A stretch of DNA of 64,000 bases from Eucalyptus grandis (lineage: Eukaryota > Streptophyta > Magnoliopsida > Myrtales > Myrtaceae). Where the stretch lies: assembly GCF_016545825.1 (NCBI RefSeq), contig NC_052621.1:6844199-6908198 (forward strand), read 5' to 3'. The notes under the pieces are model-generated. The model made no database searches and was not told where the DNA came from. It saw only the letters and a list, made by a program, of their open reading frames with translations. Made by a program: the position numbers and the translations under genes. This document shows positions 10,782-22,756 of this stretch, in pieces (positions within the stretch are counted from its first letter, which is position 1; each line of letters opens with the position of its first letter).

Positions 10782-12471
10782 AGTAACTCAAAATTCACCA
10801 GATGTGCATTGGTTTGAAGCTAGACAGATACAAGGACCAGGGGATAACATGTCCATAACTTAGAAGAGGAAAATGCAAAGGAAGAAAAAGATGCTTGAGC
10901 TACAACAAGAAGTCAATCAAGTTCACAGCGGTGGTTTGAAATCTAAATATGAGTATTCATTGCCTACTCTCATTATCTTCTTTTGAAATCTGAATTTAAA
11001 ATTTAAGATAAGTTACTTGCAACTTAAAATTGAAAACAAAATATACGGAGCTCCTTGCAGTTACGTTATTGTTAAATGAAATAGCTATAGAACTTTGCAA
11101 GTCATTCCATTATTAGGTAGTAGTGTGGCTGAAAATTGAATACTATTCGTCGGCACAGGCAAAACCCCATCCATCCATCCATAAAGTTACAATCATGTAT
11201 TTCGCATATTTATTATTTGTTTTTCTGGAGGAATATTGGAAAATAGTACAACAAGATAAACGTGAGTCTACAAAAATATAGCTTATCTATCTGCAATCCT
11301 ATTAGTAGGATCTTTAATCACCCATACACTGAACAAGTAGTGGATACTTAATGATGTTTACCGAAATTCTCGTCTCTCAAACTATCAGCATACTATCGGA
11401 AAAATGATAAGATTTCACATGAACGTAATAGTCTAAATTATTGGCAATTACATGCTTCGATCAAATTGGGCAATAGAAATCTGATCCTAACCGCACACAC
11501 GTGAAGCGTATAGACTCTATAGAGAGATGGTCCCTGGCCCTACAAATGGACACTTTTAGTAGTAAGATGGATGATGTGAAACCTTTGACTTGCTCAAAGA
11601 AGGCAAGGGAAAGAAGAGTCATTTATCAAAGCAAACCAGCGGTTTTTGTTGACTTCAAACCTAAGAGGCAAGGCTTCAAGAGTAGATGTTCGGTGCTTGG
11701 TAAACACATTTTGTAAACTTTGATACCCGATCTGAAAAGTAATTTAAAGGAAAAAAAAGAGAGGCTAGAATGAGCTCGCCTAAGGGCTGTTGCAAACCCA
11801 GGAGAGGGCTCCAAGGTTGCGACACCCTAGGCAAGGCAATACTGGGGTCACGTGACCTTGGCGAGCCTCATGACAAATAGATCTGGAGTGACTGTTGATG
11901 ATATGGTATCTTGGCAAGCCCTGTAACCCTTGACGGATAGATCTGGAGCTTTGGCGAGCCTCGTGACCGGTGACCGTCCACCCTTGTCGATCGACGAACA
12001 GATATGGAGCGAAATAATGCCTGTGAGAAGGAGAGACTGTAAACTAGAGGCAATACATGCATACGAGATTTAATGAAGGCAAGAATGGGAAAAAAAAATC
12101 CATTAACCCCTGAAAGCGGTATTTTCAAAAAGATGAAAGACCATGCTAGTCCCAAGTTGGATTGGGCTTTTCGGCAATTATGAAGCTGAACTTTCGCCTG
12201 AAGGCTTCTGCGATTTTGTCACTCAACGCCTCAACTAGGCCTAAGGCACTTTGGAAATGCTCCCACAAACGCATCCTTAGATATTTAAATTATGTTTTTC
12301 TCCTCCCTTCCTTTTTCTCCGGGAAAATGGTCTTGCTAATCATATCTCCCTGATTTTTATGAATTATTTTTCTCATGATTAGGTCTTGCATTGAAACTAA
12401 CTGAGATTAGATATTCTTAGGAATGGCTTTCTCATGATTAAGTCTTACTGTGAAATTTATGTTGGGATATT
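10782..12471. other. Intergenic block of the tandem unit, no gene recognised
   Basis: Collinear with unit B 29191-30935; missing from unit C. ORFs here are short and not kept between copies. Confidence 0.6.
11850..12012. repeat. About 65-bp tandem repeat, unit A
   Basis: Three imperfect copies of a phrase centred on GATAGATCTGGAGC, together with GGCGAGCCTCGTGACC, about 65 bp apart. Also present in unit B at about 30317-30475. Confidence 0.55.
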
Positions 12472-13389
12472 AAGGGTGTATTTGTTAATTGCCAAATAGT
12501 ATATGATTCTATTTTTTTATTATTAAAAAAAGAGAACAGAAATCCGTTTAGTAACTTTTTGTTCCCCATATCAAATTTATTCCCAAGAATAGATTTGAAA
12601 CAAAATCAAAAAGTAGAAAAAATTGTTCTTTTATTCTTGAGAACAACTCTAGTATCAAGTTCATTTTCCTTTTTCCTTTTTTGTTTTTTTCTTTTCTTCT
12701 CCCCTTACTTTCTCTTTGGTTGGTTGCCAACCTAGCTATCATTGGTGATCGGCTAGATGAGGGCTAGCAACCTTGTCGGAGTGTCGCCGACCCCCAGTGA
12801 GGCCAACCCTCCCCACTGGCTAGATGATCTTGGCCTCACTAAGATTTGGCAAGAATGAGCTCGCCCAGCCCCTAGCGAGGCTCAACCTCGCCGAGCCACT
12901 ATGAGGTTGGCCTCACCAAGACCAGGCATCGCCACCCTCACGGTGGCTCAACGAGGGCAAGCCTCGTTGGTAGCTAGAGTAGGCCCGGCCTTGCCTTGGT
13001 TGGGCGAGCCTCACCTAGATCTAGCAAGACCCAACTCACTCGGCCGAGCCTCACCTAACCACTAGGGATGCTCGGCCAATGAGACTTAGCCTTGTCGGGG
13101 GCCAACAACACTTTAATGAGGTTGCTAGCCAAAGAGGAAGAAGAGGAAGAATAAAAGGAAAGAAGAGAAAAATATAATAAAATTATTAAGAAAATAAAAA
13201 AAAATTCTAATTCATAAAAGAATTTGAGATACTACCAAATACATTTCTATCTTAGGAATATAAATTTTAGACAGTTACCAAATACATTCAAATGTTCAAA
13301 AACTTTTCTAAGGAACATAATATTAAAAAAAAAACATTTTTAAGCATAAATTATTCTTAGAAACAAAATGATTATTAAATAAGCTCTAA
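12472..13389. mobile_element. GC-cored non-autonomous element, older copy in unit A
   Basis: Same architecture as 7454-8252: AT-rich arms with GTTCC/GGAAC words, polypyrimidine then a core of GGCGAGGC/GCCTCACC words (about 12770-13130), and an end with ATTATTAAATAAGCTCTA. Terminal repeats are poorly conserved. Shared with unit B (30936-31877) and, as a 3' remnant, unit C (43627-44153), so it inserted before the array expanded. Confidence 0.6.
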
Positions 13390-14151
13390 ACGTTTTCCAA
13401 CGGGTTAAGTTCTAATTCGGTCACCAACTCAGGTAGCTCTTTTTTGGAATTGGAGCTGAGTAAGACCATCTAATAAATTCCTATATGCAAGGAAACTCTA
13501 AGAACCCAAAGGAAATGTTAAGGAAAAAACGATAAGATAAACACACCAAAAATTATAAAATCGATGAATGAGATGTAATTAAGTTCCAATTTTCTTTTGT
13601 TGTTTTGTTTTATATAATGAAGTTGTAAAACTTGTGAAAATATTGTAGTCAAAGATGTCTATTAACCTCGGCGCTGATTAAGAATTGATACGGACTTTTT
13701 TAGAGGCCACATAGAGAAGCGTCGCGTGGACTGACCAATGATGGAAGATATAAGCCGGTTCAGCTGGAAATTCGACAGGACAAGGATCGATTCCTTGAAC
13801 AGTGGACCAAAAGAAACCTTTAAACACTGCACACAATGATTCTGACTGCATAGAACCTGAAATTTTTTCAGTGCTCCGGACAGAAAGTGGACTCATGACA
13901 ATCCAAATCCTAACAAAGGCTAAAAACACAGCCCAGGAGTTGCAAGGCAGGAACACCAGTTTGTTTTGGTTAATGCAGTTTTCATGTATTATCCAACTCA
14001 CCAGTGGACAAAGCAAGGTTATATTTGGTTCATGAAAACTAAATAATTTGAATTTTTTTTTTTAAATGATTACTTTTATTGCTTAAAGATACAATGGAAG
14101 GAAAAATAGTTTAAGAAAGATGTCCCACGTCATTTTGTTGTTTATCGGTAG
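13390..14151. other. Intergenic sequence next to hexokinase relic
   Basis: Collinear with 31878-32647 (B) and 44154-44920 (C). I looked for upstream hexokinase exons here and could not find convincing ones. A minus-strand 112-codon frame at 13678-14016 is not preserved as an open frame in the other units. Confidence 0.5.
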
Positions 14152-14283
14152 ACTCTATAAGAAGCTGATTTCTGACATGTACTTCGGAGAAATTGTCCAG
14201 ATAGCTTTGTTGAGAATGGCTGAGGAGTCGGCATTTTTGGGTGATATCGTTCCAATGAAGCTGAAAATTCCTTGCATACTAGG
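14152..14283 (+). pseudogene. Hexokinase exon relic, unit A (part 1)
   Basis: Translates to LYKKLISDMYFGEIVQIALL then RMAEESAFLGDIVPMKLKIP and CIL. This matches the plant hexokinase segment that normally reads [36 protein letters not shown]. The exon is 132 bp, preceded by an AG acceptor. The donor has decayed (CTAGGGTAC) whereas unit C keeps CTAAG|GTGCAA. The downstream exons now lie beyond the copia element, at 22108-22460. A dead fragment: no upstream exons are visible. Confidence 0.8.
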
Positions 14284-14317
14284 GTACAATTATAAATTTA
14301 ATCCTCGCTACTTCTAC

Positions 14318-14750
14318 TGTTGGGAATAACGGATCCCCGAAAACCGGATTCGACACTAAATCAAACCCCTAAATCAATGCGGAAGACGAACCCCAGGAAA
14401 AACACGTATCACCGATCGTAAAGCACACCACGGAGTCGAACGTACCTTGTTAGCCACAGATTAGACACCAATGCCGAAGAGAGGAAGAGAATTTATCCCT
14501 TGTTCGATCCGATGACGCTTGAAGGGGAGAAAACAGTGGTCTTGTGCTTACTGTCCTTTTCTTTTTGTTGGAGAGAGAGCGAGGGAGAGAACGTACGTCG
14601 GTTCTGATTCCAAGAGGTGTATTCTCTCTCTCTCTCTCCTCCCTTTTATACCTTCCCCCTCCACGGGCCCTATTCCTGTGAGCCGGGCCTTTTTGGCCCA
14701 GCATGGGCGGACGGGCCAACTTAGGCCCATCACTAATTAAAAAACCATCA
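14318..14750 (-). repeat. 3' LTR of the copia element
   Basis: 433 bp, begins TGTTGGGAATAAC and ends AACCATCA on the plus strand. By eye it differs from the other LTR at around ten substitutions plus small CT-tract indels, suggesting a fairly recent insertion. Directly inside it, 14751-14759 read on the minus strand gives AGTGGGAGA, a plausible polypurine tract. Confidence 0.95.
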
Positions 14751-14759
14751 TCTCCCACT

Positions 14760-14963
14760 CCGAACAGAATTCTCTTTACCTCTCTTCAACATTCATACCG
14801 GTGAATAATCCGTGCGACCAGCATACTTTGAGAGCTCGTTGCTATACATCTGTTAGGAATATGTAGCAGCTCATAATTGGGCGTCACACTTTGAGTAGAT
14901 TTAGTATGCAGTACCCTAGATCGATCGATCACATTTATATCTCTCTTGATCTCTTTTAAACAA

Positions 14964-15012
<49 letters not shown>

Positions 15013-15950
15013 ATTCACAATTATGATTATCCCAAAGATAGTCATAATTGGTTAACCGGTGAATACAAAACTACAATGTGATTCTCCAAAATCGATCTTC
15101 CTCTTTCCTTCAAACTCTCAATTTCAGTTCAGCTTGCTTTTCTAGAAATGCCCCATTAGATCAAATCAAACTCATGACCATTGGCAACATCATAAGATAG
15201 CAAACACTAAATAGAAATCTTGAAAATAAGTAAGAGTCATGAGGGGACTAAAAAATTGATGAACTCTTTTCCTCAAGAGTCTCACACGACATAAAAAAGT
15301 TGAGATCAAACTTTTGCCACTCTTATTGGTCGTCTCATGCATACGTAGTATGAAATACGTATTACGGTATCAACTCCTTTCCCATGGAGCGTATGTTTAC
15401 ACCTTTCAATACCGTACAGATGATAGTTCAGACATACCCAATGTCTAACTTGAGTTCACGTATCTACTCATTCACTAAATTCATCAGAACTCACATTTGT
15501 CATCATAGACAGATAAAGTAAAATATGTGGGGTATTTTACTCTTGGACATAGTAAGTATTATGTTCTCATCTTAACACCCAGTTAAGGCGACATACGTGT
15601 TTTAAGCTTGAGCTCTCGATTATCACCTAGATAATAAGCTTAAAAACAGTCTCATCTCTATTTATCACACAGTAAATAGAGTCGATTACCCGTGTGAGTG
15701 GACTAATCTCATATCTGTCCGACATACTTTCCTAACTTAAAGTAATGCACTGAGCATTAAGATGCATAAAGATCAAACAAAGATTCATAGGCATTAATGA
15801 TGAAAAACATAAATTCATCATATGTGAACACTTAGGAAAATTATAATATTCAGTACATTAGCCTCTACGCAGTCCTAGAGATTTCATATGGCCACTAAAC
15901 ACATCTCTAGGTATTGGCTTTGTCATAGGATCTGCTACCATTCTATGCGT
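14760..15950. other. Non-coding 3' region of copia element
   Basis: Lies between RNase H and the 3' LTR. No ORF of note. It holds a long AT microsatellite flanked by an imperfect inverted repeat (AATTATGAC and GTCATAATT words around 15020-15050). Confidence 0.5.
14966..15010. repeat. (AT)n microsatellite
   Basis: About 22 AT dinucleotides inside the copia element, between RNase H and the 3' LTR. Confidence 0.95.
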
Positions 15951-15958
15951 AGTATGTA

Positions 15959-17337
15959 CTATAAGTTCACATCTTTTCGTGCAACCATATCTTTGACGAA
16001 ATTATACTTGGTATCTATATGTTTGGTCTTGCCATGATATTTTGGATCTTTGGTGTACACTTTTGCTGCTTGGCTATCACGGTTAACCAACAATGAATCT
16101 GCAGCACTTCCAATAACACCTAAATGATCCAAAAAATCTCTTAAGCCAAACACCTTCTTATACTAACGCGCGATAATGCCACGAACTCAACTTACATCGT
16201 GAACAAGGCTATACACTTTTGTTTCTTACTGCTCCAACATATGGTGCCATTATTCGGTAAGAAAACAAACCCGAGAGATAGATTTTCTTTCATCTAAATC
16301 TCCTTCCCAATCGGTATCAAAATAGCCTTTGAGTCGCAGATCCTTTCCTTAATAACTCAGCATATAATCAGCAGTTCCCTTTAGATACCATAGTATTCTT
16401 TTAACGGCTTTCCAATGTGCTTGACATGGATTGGATTTGTATCTGTTCACCATTCCAACTGCAAAACATATGTCAGGTCTTGTACACATCATAGCGTACA
16501 TAAAGCTTCTAACAGCACTAGCATAAGGAACATGTTTCATTTGTTCCTTCTCTTGTGGAGTCCTTGAACACAGTCTATGTCTCAATCCTTCACCTTTTGC
16601 AATAGGAGTGTCTATGGGTTTACAATCCCATATCCTTCAATTCAAAATTGGAAGACAACCAACTTTTGACAATATTAACAAACTCCATATTACTTCCGGC
16701 AATTAGTATATCATCAACATATAATGATATGATCACAAATTGATCCTTGGATATTTTGATATATATATAATGATCCTCATCTATCATTGTAAGGTCATAT
16801 GCTATTATGGCATTATAAAATCGTATATACCATTGTCTTGACGACTGCTTAAAGCCATATATCGACCCCCAAAGTCGACATACCTTTTCTTCTTAGCCTT
16901 TTCACTATGAAACCAACAGGTTGTTCCATATTTATTTCTTCCTCTAATTCTCTATTGAGGAAAGCAGTCTTTACATCCATTTGATGTAACTCAAGATCCA
17001 TACCAAACACTATTGCCAGAATTATGCGAATCAAGGTAAATCTCACTACAGAAGAGAATGTTTCTACATAATCAATTCCTTCCTGTTGATTATACCCCTT
17101 CGCCACAAGGCGAGCCTTATGCCTTTCTATCGAGCCATCAGCCTTTCGCTTTATTTTGAGAACCCACTTGTTCCCAATAGCTCTGCGTCCTTTTGGAAGA
17201 TCAACCAGTTCCCAGATTTGGTTTGATTTCACTGACTCAATTTTCTCTTTCATTGCATGAATCCATTTTTCCTTATTAGGGCAATTCAGAGCCTCATTAA
17301 TATTTCTTGGCTCATCCTCATCTTGTGGAGCAATCAT
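15959..17337 (-). pseudogene. Copia reverse transcriptase and RNase H, broken
   Basis: Minus-strand pieces include WIHAMKEKIESVKSNQIWEL, the RT start KGRRAIGNKWVLKIKRKADG, QMDVKTAFLN and the catalytic YVDD at 16710-16721. Next come CFAVGMVNRYKSNPCQAHW with VKRILWYLKGT (RT thumb and connection), then the RNase H end NRDSQAAKVYTKDPKYHGKT followed by KHIDTKYNFVKD. Frames are interrupted between these blocks, so no full polyprotein can be made. Confidence 0.9.
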
Positions 17338-17639
17338 AAAAGTTTCCCCTTCAATGTCAAAACGTCGACGGGGAATACTTTGGCGACTGTCCGCCGTTTG
17401 GAAGATTGTACACTTAGCACATCATTTCCCATTATGCTCCCACTTGAATTAGATAATGATGATGTTGTCTCATCATGTGGTTGTAATTGAGAATGAGTTG
17501 AATTCAATTCATCACTTCTCATATTACTCCCACTTGGATGAACTCCATTAATATCATTATCTTGATCCAAGGTTTCAAATAGGAAGTAATCTTCCCTTAT
17601 TTCGCCCTTCTTAGGAAATTCATCCACTAAGAATGTGAC

Positions 17640-18480
17640 ATCCCGTGATTCAAAATTCAGTTATTCTCCCACTTTCCTGTTCACCTATGAACACATACCA
17701 TTTCGAGTGTTCGGAGTATCTCATTAAAATACTCTACTTTTATCTGGGACTCAATTTCCCAAACTTGTGAGAGAACATATGAGTATAGGTAGCATAACCC
17801 CATGGCTTAAGTAAACTTAAGTCCGGTTTCTACCTATCCATAACTCATATGGAGTGGAACTAATTGATTTGGAAGGCACCCGGTTAAGTATTTAAGCAGC
17901 GATTAACAACGCATCACTTCAAAAAAAGTGATATGTAAGTTAGCATACGCCATCATGGACCTAACCATTTCCGGTAGGGTTCTGTTTCTTCTCTCAACAC
18001 CATTTTGTTGAGGAGTATATGGAATAGACAATTGTATTTCTATTCCTTTTCACCACATAATTTTCTGAACTCATCGAGATAAATATTATCGACCTCGATC
18101 GGATCTAAATACTTTTATTTTCTTGTCTAATTGATTTTCAACCAAGTTCATAAACCTTTTGAAACAACTTATGCTTCAGATTTATGAGAAATCAAATAGA
18201 CACATCCGAATCGAGTATAATCATCTATTAAAAGTGATTAAGTAAACAGTCCCATGCCTTTCTCTCACATTCATTGAACCACAAACGTCATAATGGATTA
18301 AATGCAGAAGAACGTTAGCTCTTTTACCTTTTCCAAATGGTTTCCTTGTCGTTTTCCCTTCTAGGCAATGCTTACATATGGACAAATCGACTTATTCAAT
18401 ATTGCCCAACAAGCCCTCTTTGGCTAGTCTATTCATATGTTGTTGGCTCATATGACCAAGTCTAGCATGCCACCATATTC
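17640..18480 (-). pseudogene. Copia integrase region, broken
   Basis: Minus-strand fragments HMNRLAKEGLLGNIE, a stop, then VDLSICKHCLEGKTTRKPFG fit the pre-integrase HxxxC-type zinc region and the start of the integrase core. The following RANVLLHLIHYDVCGSMNV is the usual copia D-x-x-GP region with changes. Several in-frame stops. Confidence 0.75.
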
Positions 18481-18779
18481 ACATCATTATCATATAAGGT
18501 AGAAGACGTGAAACAAGGGAATAACATATTGACATCATCACAGTCAACATTTAGTACAATAAAACCATTCAGTAAGTGACCACAACCATAATAGTTTGTA
18601 TCTAAACAAAAATCTACACCTCTATTATGGAAGTTCATATAAAAACCAAGCTTGACCAACACCAAAACAGACACTTAAATTTCGACGAATCTCCAGAGCA
18701 TATAGAACATCAAGATGCGTCCACCATGCATGTTCAATTGGCAGGTGCCAATCCCTTTAACTTCAGCTCTGGAGTTATT

Positions 18780-18885
18780 TCCAATATAGATCCACTTAGT
18801 TCCAATTGGTATCGTCGGAATTCCATGAAGGATCCTCTATCCTTTGCTACATGGTCATCGCTCTGAATCTACATTCCACAAAGGA
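18780..18885 (-). pseudogene. Copia protease region, broken
   Basis: Across a frameshift the minus strand gives WNVDS then ADDHVAKDRGSFMEF, which matches the copia aspartic protease signature D-S-G-A-x-x-H-V followed by its conserved GSF. The active-site glycine context is damaged. Confidence 0.65.
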
Positions 18886-18968
18886 TTGGATTCAGCCTAT
18901 AATGCAGAACTTGACACATAAGCAAAGTTCTAAAATGTACAAGAGGTGCATGCCTTCTTTGGCTCACG

Positions 18969-19010
18969 ACAGTCGCGAGCATAGTGACCTCTCTTGTCAC
19001 AATTGTAACA
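18969..19010 (-). pseudogene. Gag zinc knuckle CYNCDKRGHYARDC
   Basis: Minus-strand translation is a perfect CX2CX4HX4C retroviral-type zinc knuckle, the nucleic-acid-binding end of gag, located between the gag core and the protease as expected. Confidence 0.9.
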
Positions 19011-19139
19011 TTTCACCCTTGACATTTTCTTCACTTAAGGACGTTTTCCTCTCTTGTGTTGGTTAACTCTTGATTTCTTGCAATAAGGACTTGATCCTTT
19101 GCATTCCCACATATTGAACGAATCAATACGTTTGCGCTT

Positions 19140-20280
19140 CTAGCACAAAGCCCTTTCTAAGCTAGAACCAGCATTGAAAATATCTATTTTCGGCTCACAT
19201 GCCGTCAAGCGGTCCTCTACCAGCTCAAGGTGGCGCACAGCATCCTCAAGATCTTCCATAACATGGTCAAGAGCTTCTAGTGCTTCTTGCTTTTCCAGCA
19301 CATATTGAATCTTCATATTCAATATTTCACAATTGTTGCCGTTCATATCAGCAATAACGTTCTTAGTTGCTGAAAACATCGATCTGAACACATCAGACAT
19401 ACATGCACGAATTATTAATGCATATCATTTATGCATCCACTTTTACATAGACCCATCATATTAATGAATAATTTTAAGTAAGGCTTCAGAATCAAAAGGT
19501 CACTACGTTTCCAATCATCCTCCAAAAATCATAACTTAAAACTATCATTAATATGATTGTCATATGCAAAATCAATTCTATGAAGTTACAACAACTTCTA
19601 TAACTACCCACAGCTAACTACCCACAAAGCAATCGGCAATAACAAATGAAAGCAAATATTATCTAACATCCAATAAAATAACAATGCTTTCACATAATAC
19701 AACTATACATTACACTAAGCAATATATACAAAGAAAAATATTAACTTTTGGAAAGAGATATTTACATCCATAAAAAATCTCACAATTAATCTAAGAAATA
19801 ATTAGGGAATGTCCCTTCTAATCTATTAGTCAAAACATATGAGAAAACTGAAGGCACATTTGCCAACCATGGAAAAAACTTTTGGAGAGCTTTCATGTCG
19901 CCACCAAGGCGCATTCACTCGCGCCATGTGGTGCTCAATCTAAGGGTTGAAGTTTTGGCCAACTCAATCCTATAGTACTCTCTTACAAAAGCTTCCACTA
20001 GCCCCCTGTAATCCGGGACCACGTTGACCTCCCATAGCCGATCTAACACTGCTTGCCATTCAGGTAGAAGAGTGTTCATCAAAGCCGGCACCTTCTCAAA
20101 GTCTGGCATAAGATAACCATTCCAGATGATTTCCTGTATCATCTGATTCACCTTGACCATGTGTGATACTAAATCACCATCAAGCCACCGATAATCAGCT
20201 AACTCTTTCATCAGCCTTTTCGGTCTAGCTCTTCCTTCGTCCGTTCTTGGGATTGCGGGTATCCGTGCATAACGCATCAT
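19140..20280 (-). pseudogene. Copia gag core, broken
   Basis: The 121-codon frame at 19915-20280 (LMKELADYRWLDGDLVSHMV, then KVNQMIQEI, LMNTLLPEWQAVLD) follows the pattern of the plant copia gag (UBN2-like) core. A second frame at 19140-19400 is rich in Glu and Leu (EALEALDHVMEDLEDAVRHL) and probably coiled coil. The stretch between them is AT-rich and not open, so gag is disrupted. Confidence 0.7.
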
Positions 20281-21245
20281 AGTTCCCGCAACAAATGCGA
20301 GAACTAAAATGGATCACTTATAACCCATAATAAACAAAATGGAAAATACATAAATTTCCATGATTCATGCAACAAATGCAGAATAAAAATGGATTACCAA
20401 CAACCCACACAGGACATAATTGAAAAAAAGAAACAAATTACTTTTTCTTTTTTTTTTTTTTTTCGGGTCAACGGTCAAAGTCAACGGGTGAACGGTCAAC
20501 GGGTCGGGTCAACGGGCGCGCGGGTCAGAGGACCGGTCGGACCGGACGGACTGGTCGGGCCGGTCGGACCGGCCGTGACGGTCGAACGAACCGACCGCAC
20601 GTGCCGCGCGCGTGCGCTAGCTGACGTCACGCAGACGTCAGCCGGCACGTGCCTTGCGCGTGAGCGTGCTGAGGTCATGCAGACGTCAGCCGCACGTGCG
20701 CGGCATGCGCCAGGCTGATTGGGTCAGGTCGGTCGTCGTCGGGTCGGGTCGCCCGGCCGGTGACCGCCGGCCAACCGTCGTCGGCAGATCGACGTCATCA
20801 ATGACATCATCCCGACGGTTATCGACCATTGGGTGACGTCACGATGACGTCATCGGGTGACGTCAGCACGCATCGGTTCGCCGACCGGCGCTTGCCGTTT
20901 TGCCGGTCGTCGGCGCGCACGTGCCGATTCGTCAGCGGCGTGTGGCGCACGCGCCGGCCATAGCCCGCGCGCTTCGGGCGCGTGGTGCCCACGCGCAGCG
21001 GCTTGTGGCGCGCGTGTGGGCGCGTGCGGCGTCGTCCGGTGACGCACGACATGTCGCCGGACTCGTCTCGACGTCGCCTTTCACCCAGTGCCTTGAGAAT
21101 TTGATTCCGACTTACTGAAACTCAGAAAAATGGCCGAACAACGCTCGGGTGTCGGGATTTCTCGCCCCGATCCGTACGGCTGAAATTTTTTTTGCGAAAA
21201 ATCAAGCAAAAAACATCAAATTGATCGGGAAAAACGTGAACTAGG
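20281..21245 (-). other. GC-rich 5' leader of the copia element
   Basis: Between the primer binding site and gag. Strikingly GC- and CpG-rich (about 20465-21075) compared with the AT-rich surroundings. Contains perfect TGACGTCA palindromes at 20622-20629, 20834-20841, 20845-20852 and 20858-20865. ORFs on both strands here reflect GC content and are not counted as genes. Confidence 0.7.
20598..20716. repeat. About 48-bp tandem repeat in copia leader
   Basis: About 2.4 copies of a unit starting ACGTGCC and ending GCAGACGTCAGCC(G)GC, with lengths 48 and 47 bp and then a partial third copy. Confidence 0.7.
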
Positions 21246-21257
21246 GCTCTGATACCA
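21246..21257 (-). other. Primer binding site (initiator tRNA-Met type)
   Basis: Minus strand reads TGGTATCAGAGC, the classic copia PBS complementary to the 3' end of plant initiator tRNA-Met, one base inside the right LTR. It fixes the element's orientation as minus. Confidence 0.95.
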
Positions 21258-21258
21258 A

Positions 21259-21688
21259 TGTTGGGAATAACAGATCCCCGAAAACCGGATTCGACACTAA
21301 ATCAAACCCCTAAATCAATGCGGAAGACGAACCCCAGGAAAAACACGTATCACCGATTGTAAAGCACACCACGGAGTCGAACGTAGCTTGTTAGCCACGA
21401 TTAGACACCAATGCCGAAGAGAGGAAGAGAATTTATCCCTTGTTCGATCCGATGACGCTTGAAGGGGAGAAAACAGTGGCCTTGTGCTTACTGTCCTTTT
21501 CTTTTTGTTGGAGAGAGAGCGAGGGAGAGAATGTACGTCGGTTCTGATTCCAAGAGGTGTCTTCTCTCTCTCTCTCCCCCCTTTTATACCTTCCCTCTCC
21601 ACGGGCCCTATTCCCGTGGGCCGGGCCTTTTTGGCCCAGCATGGGCGGACGGGCCAACTTAGGCCCATCACTAATTAAAAAACCATCA
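21259..21688 (-). repeat. 5' LTR of the copia element
   Basis: 430 bp, TGTTGGGAATAAC...AACCATCA, near-identical partner of 14318-14750. Includes a CT-rich microsatellite-like tract near 21563-21580. Confidence 0.95.
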
Positions 21689-21693
21689 TCTAC

Positions 21694-22460
<767 letters not shown>

Positions 22461-22756
22461 CCCTTTTCTGAGCATATAATTTGGGTCTCTTGGGTCTCGT
22501 TGTACCATACTTTGTTGCTGAAGTGACTATCTCCTTGGAAGTCCATGTATCTAGCTCAAATTGACATATCCATCTCTTATATTCTGTACATTTTATAGGA
22601 TACATTCGGAAACTAGTCTTAGGCATGGATCACTAATACATAGTTAGACAAATCGTTTGATGCTTGTCTCTCTGTAGGACAAGTTGGAAAAGTTTCCCAA
22701 AAGTTGGGAGTCCAAAGCCCTACACTAAGCCCTTGCAACTGTTCTAGTGCTAACAG
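22461..22756. other. 3' flank between hexokinase relic and kinase copy B
   Basis: No gene. Presumably contains the 3' UTR and poly(A) signals of copy B on the minus strand. Collinear with 33577-33873. Confidence 0.5.

Larger units (their letters stand above)
14318..21688 (-). mobile_element. Full-length, decayed Ty1/copia LTR retrotransposon
   Basis: A 7371-bp element with TG...CA LTRs (14318-14750 and 21259-21688), 5-bp target duplication TCTAC at 14313-14317 and 21689-21693, primer binding site inside the right LTR, purine tract inside the left LTR, and domain order gag, protease, integrase, reverse transcriptase, RNase H on the minus strand (copia order). Coding frames are broken by stops and shifts, so it is non-autonomous now. 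Unit B shows the exact empty site (TTCTACATATG near 32808-32817), so insertion followed the duplication that separated these two intergenic blocks. Confidence 0.96.

Noticed and set aside
13678..14016. Upstream hexokinase exon or other gene exon beside the relic
   Set aside because: Neither strand gives the expected hexokinase motifs (no glucose-binding or phosphate motifs), and the frame is not kept in units B and C.
20389..21118. Multiple ORFs on both strands in the copia leader
   Set aside because: High GC with few stops; located between PBS and gag, where no protein is expected, and rich in Arg/Gly without domain features.
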